Program-made: the position numbers and the translations under genes
Shown here: piece after piece, positions 62,501 through 64,000 of the stretch
Position numbering within the stretch: position 1 is the first letter of the stretch
Layout: every line of letters begins with the position of its first letter
Notes under the pieces: generated by a model
Told to the model about the DNA's origin: nothing
Database searches by the model: none
Seen by the model: only the letters and a program-made list of their open reading frames with translations
Assembly (NCBI GenBank): GCA_905331475.1
Contig: CAJNYU010004415.1
Coordinates: forward strand, 1-64,000
Direction: 5' to 3'
Source of the DNA: Rotaria socialis
Lineage: Eukaryota > Rotifera > Eurotatoria > Philodinida > Philodinidae
DNA: 64,000 bases

Positions 62501-64000
62501 CATCTAATTATTATTCTACTAATGGCAGATAAAATTAGACATTAGTTTTTTTTCCCGACTATCACTCGCGCTACATAATCTTCGATATAAAGATATTGCT
62601 AATGTTGAATTGTGACATGAACAAAAATTAAATGACAAGTTAGTGAATGAATAAAAAAAAAAGAAAAGAGAACGTTCTATTGTAATGAGATATTTTACGT
62701 TAAAAACTAACTATTTGAATATAATTAAATTCTTATTGAATCAGTAATTATCTATTTAGTCAAACCGTTACATATATTTTAAAGGTTAACATGTCCTACA
62801 CCAGACAACACATTAAAAAAAACAATATGACATGTAAGGGTCTCATTTCTGTAATACGCAGAAGCAATTGTTAACATAGATTGAATTCCTGTAAAATGGC
62901 GATTGCATTTTTAATGAGATTTTTTATTTCATTAAAAAAAGAACCACGTCCCACTCGTCATAATTAATGGAATAAGCGATTAAACATGTACAAGCATGCT
63001 TCTCAACAGAAACGAAAGCATTTTTCACAATTAATAAGTCTTTGAAAAACAAAACGAACAGCAAGACAGGGTGTTTTTATTGTGATCTCTTATATCTACT
63101 TTTATCAAATTTTATTTCACATAGTTTTTTTGTTTCACTTAGAGATCAACATTGAATGTGTCACAAATCATTTTCAAATTAAAAAAAAACAAATCAAACG
63201 ATTTCTAGTTATAAACTTTGCAAGAAAAGAAAACAAATTTAGATTAAACCAAGCTTACAAACAACAGTGAATAACAACAAACAAGCAAACAACAATATTT
63301 GAATAAAAGGAAAAAGAAAAAAGAGAAAAAACTAAACAAAACAAAATAAATTACGTATCACAGATTAACGAGATTCTGTCTTAAGGTCCTCATTATAGAA
63401 ACGTATGTAGGTATATTCCCATTATTCGTTTTCTTTCATATTTTCATTTTGTTTTTCGATTGATATTCGCGAACACAATGAGAATATAACAAAAAGAACA
63501 ACCAAAATCACAGACAATTGAAAGTATAAATAACTCGAAAATTTTTCTTTTCAGAATAAAAATAAAGTAACATACGAATCATGATGCGGCGTATAGTAGC
63601 ACCATTCGACTAATGACAATTCATTTAAAATAATGATTGATCTTATAAATAGAATCACTGTTGAGCAAAATTTTGTCCGTCACATGATTTTACTGTACGT
63701 TTCTGTTCGTTGAAAAGCCACCGATTCGACCATCTCTACAAATAGAATAATATTCAAACTTGAGAATCAACCGTAGACAAAGCAAGGACTATTCTCTGAT
63801 TTATGGAGGCTTTTTTTCAATAATAAAATATTTCAGTCAATGAAAATTTCTACTCTCTCGATGAAAAAACTTCAAGCAAGTTGATTTGAAATCTAAATGC
63901 ATATATATTAGCAGCAGGAGCAATAGTAGTAGCTATTGGCTTTTATTTTTAGTAGTTCTTTTGTGTACCTGAACTAAATTGCTTGTTATTTTCTTTTTTT
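59537..64000. other. Gene-free stretch to the window end
   Basis: AT-rich sequence with only short open frames (75 codons or fewer), none with a recognised motif or splice-compatible partner. I see no repeat or RNA gene that I can support here. Confidence 0.45.

Noticed and set aside
1-64000. tRNA, rRNA, CRISPR arrays and bacterial-type operons
   Set aside because: No cloverleaf-like B-box context, rRNA-like segment or regular short direct-repeat array was seen by eye; a tRNAscan/Infernal run would be decisive.

Overview
This is an AT-rich eukaryotic nuclear window. Its genes are split by many short introns (mostly about 45-75 nt, GT-AG) and a few of 480-1,340 nt. The gene set is metazoan: UBA6, SURF2, Xaa-Pro aminopeptidase 2, RFX, MAX, an FGD-type RhoGEF and inturned. 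Together with a decayed F-box/LRR-like family member and many small hAT-like elements, the style fits a rotifer, most likely a bdelloid; that assignment is inference. There are no bacterial, organellar or CRISPR signatures.

Layout. 1-3.2 kb is gene-free and holds a 692-bp foldback element. 3.2-10.8 kb (minus strand) carries UBA6 and SURF2, separated by only 116 bp, preceded by a decayed ETFA copy. 11.1-11.7 kb holds a one-exon orphan ORF on plus. 12.6-14.9 kb (minus) is a complete GPI-anchored aminopeptidase P. 15-23.9 kb is repeat-rich: a hAT-like MITE, a tandem array of about 122 bp, inverted-repeat elements and a broken F-box-like gene. 23.9-25.1 kb (minus) encodes a small protein joining a TDP-43 N-terminal-like fold to a transmembrane segment. 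25.9-29.3 kb holds two more elements, and about 30.2-31.0 kb a dead RFX copy. 31.8-39.7 kb (plus) carries a KH-only TDRKH-like gene, MAX and a complete FGD family gene. 39.8-41.4 kb (minus) is an EF-hand, proline-rich protein. 42.8-46.4 kb (plus) is inturned. 46.4-49.6 kb has no gene but holds a 105-bp inverted repeat. 49.6-56.9 kb (plus) has a coiled-coil protein, an unidentified partial gene and a secreted VWA-like protein. 57.0-59.5 kb (minus) is an unidentified protein whose end resembles the NSF N-domain. 59.5-64 kb shows nothing.

The genes share no single pathway. Splice models were built by hand: where exon coordinates are given, all junctions keep frame. Several start codons sit just after a strong 3' splice site with no visible upstream exon, and SURF2-UBA6 are tightly spaced. 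Both would fit spliced-leader trans-splicing, which is known in rotifers. The most unusual gene is the 142-residue TDP-43-N/transmembrane protein at 23,930-25,141.
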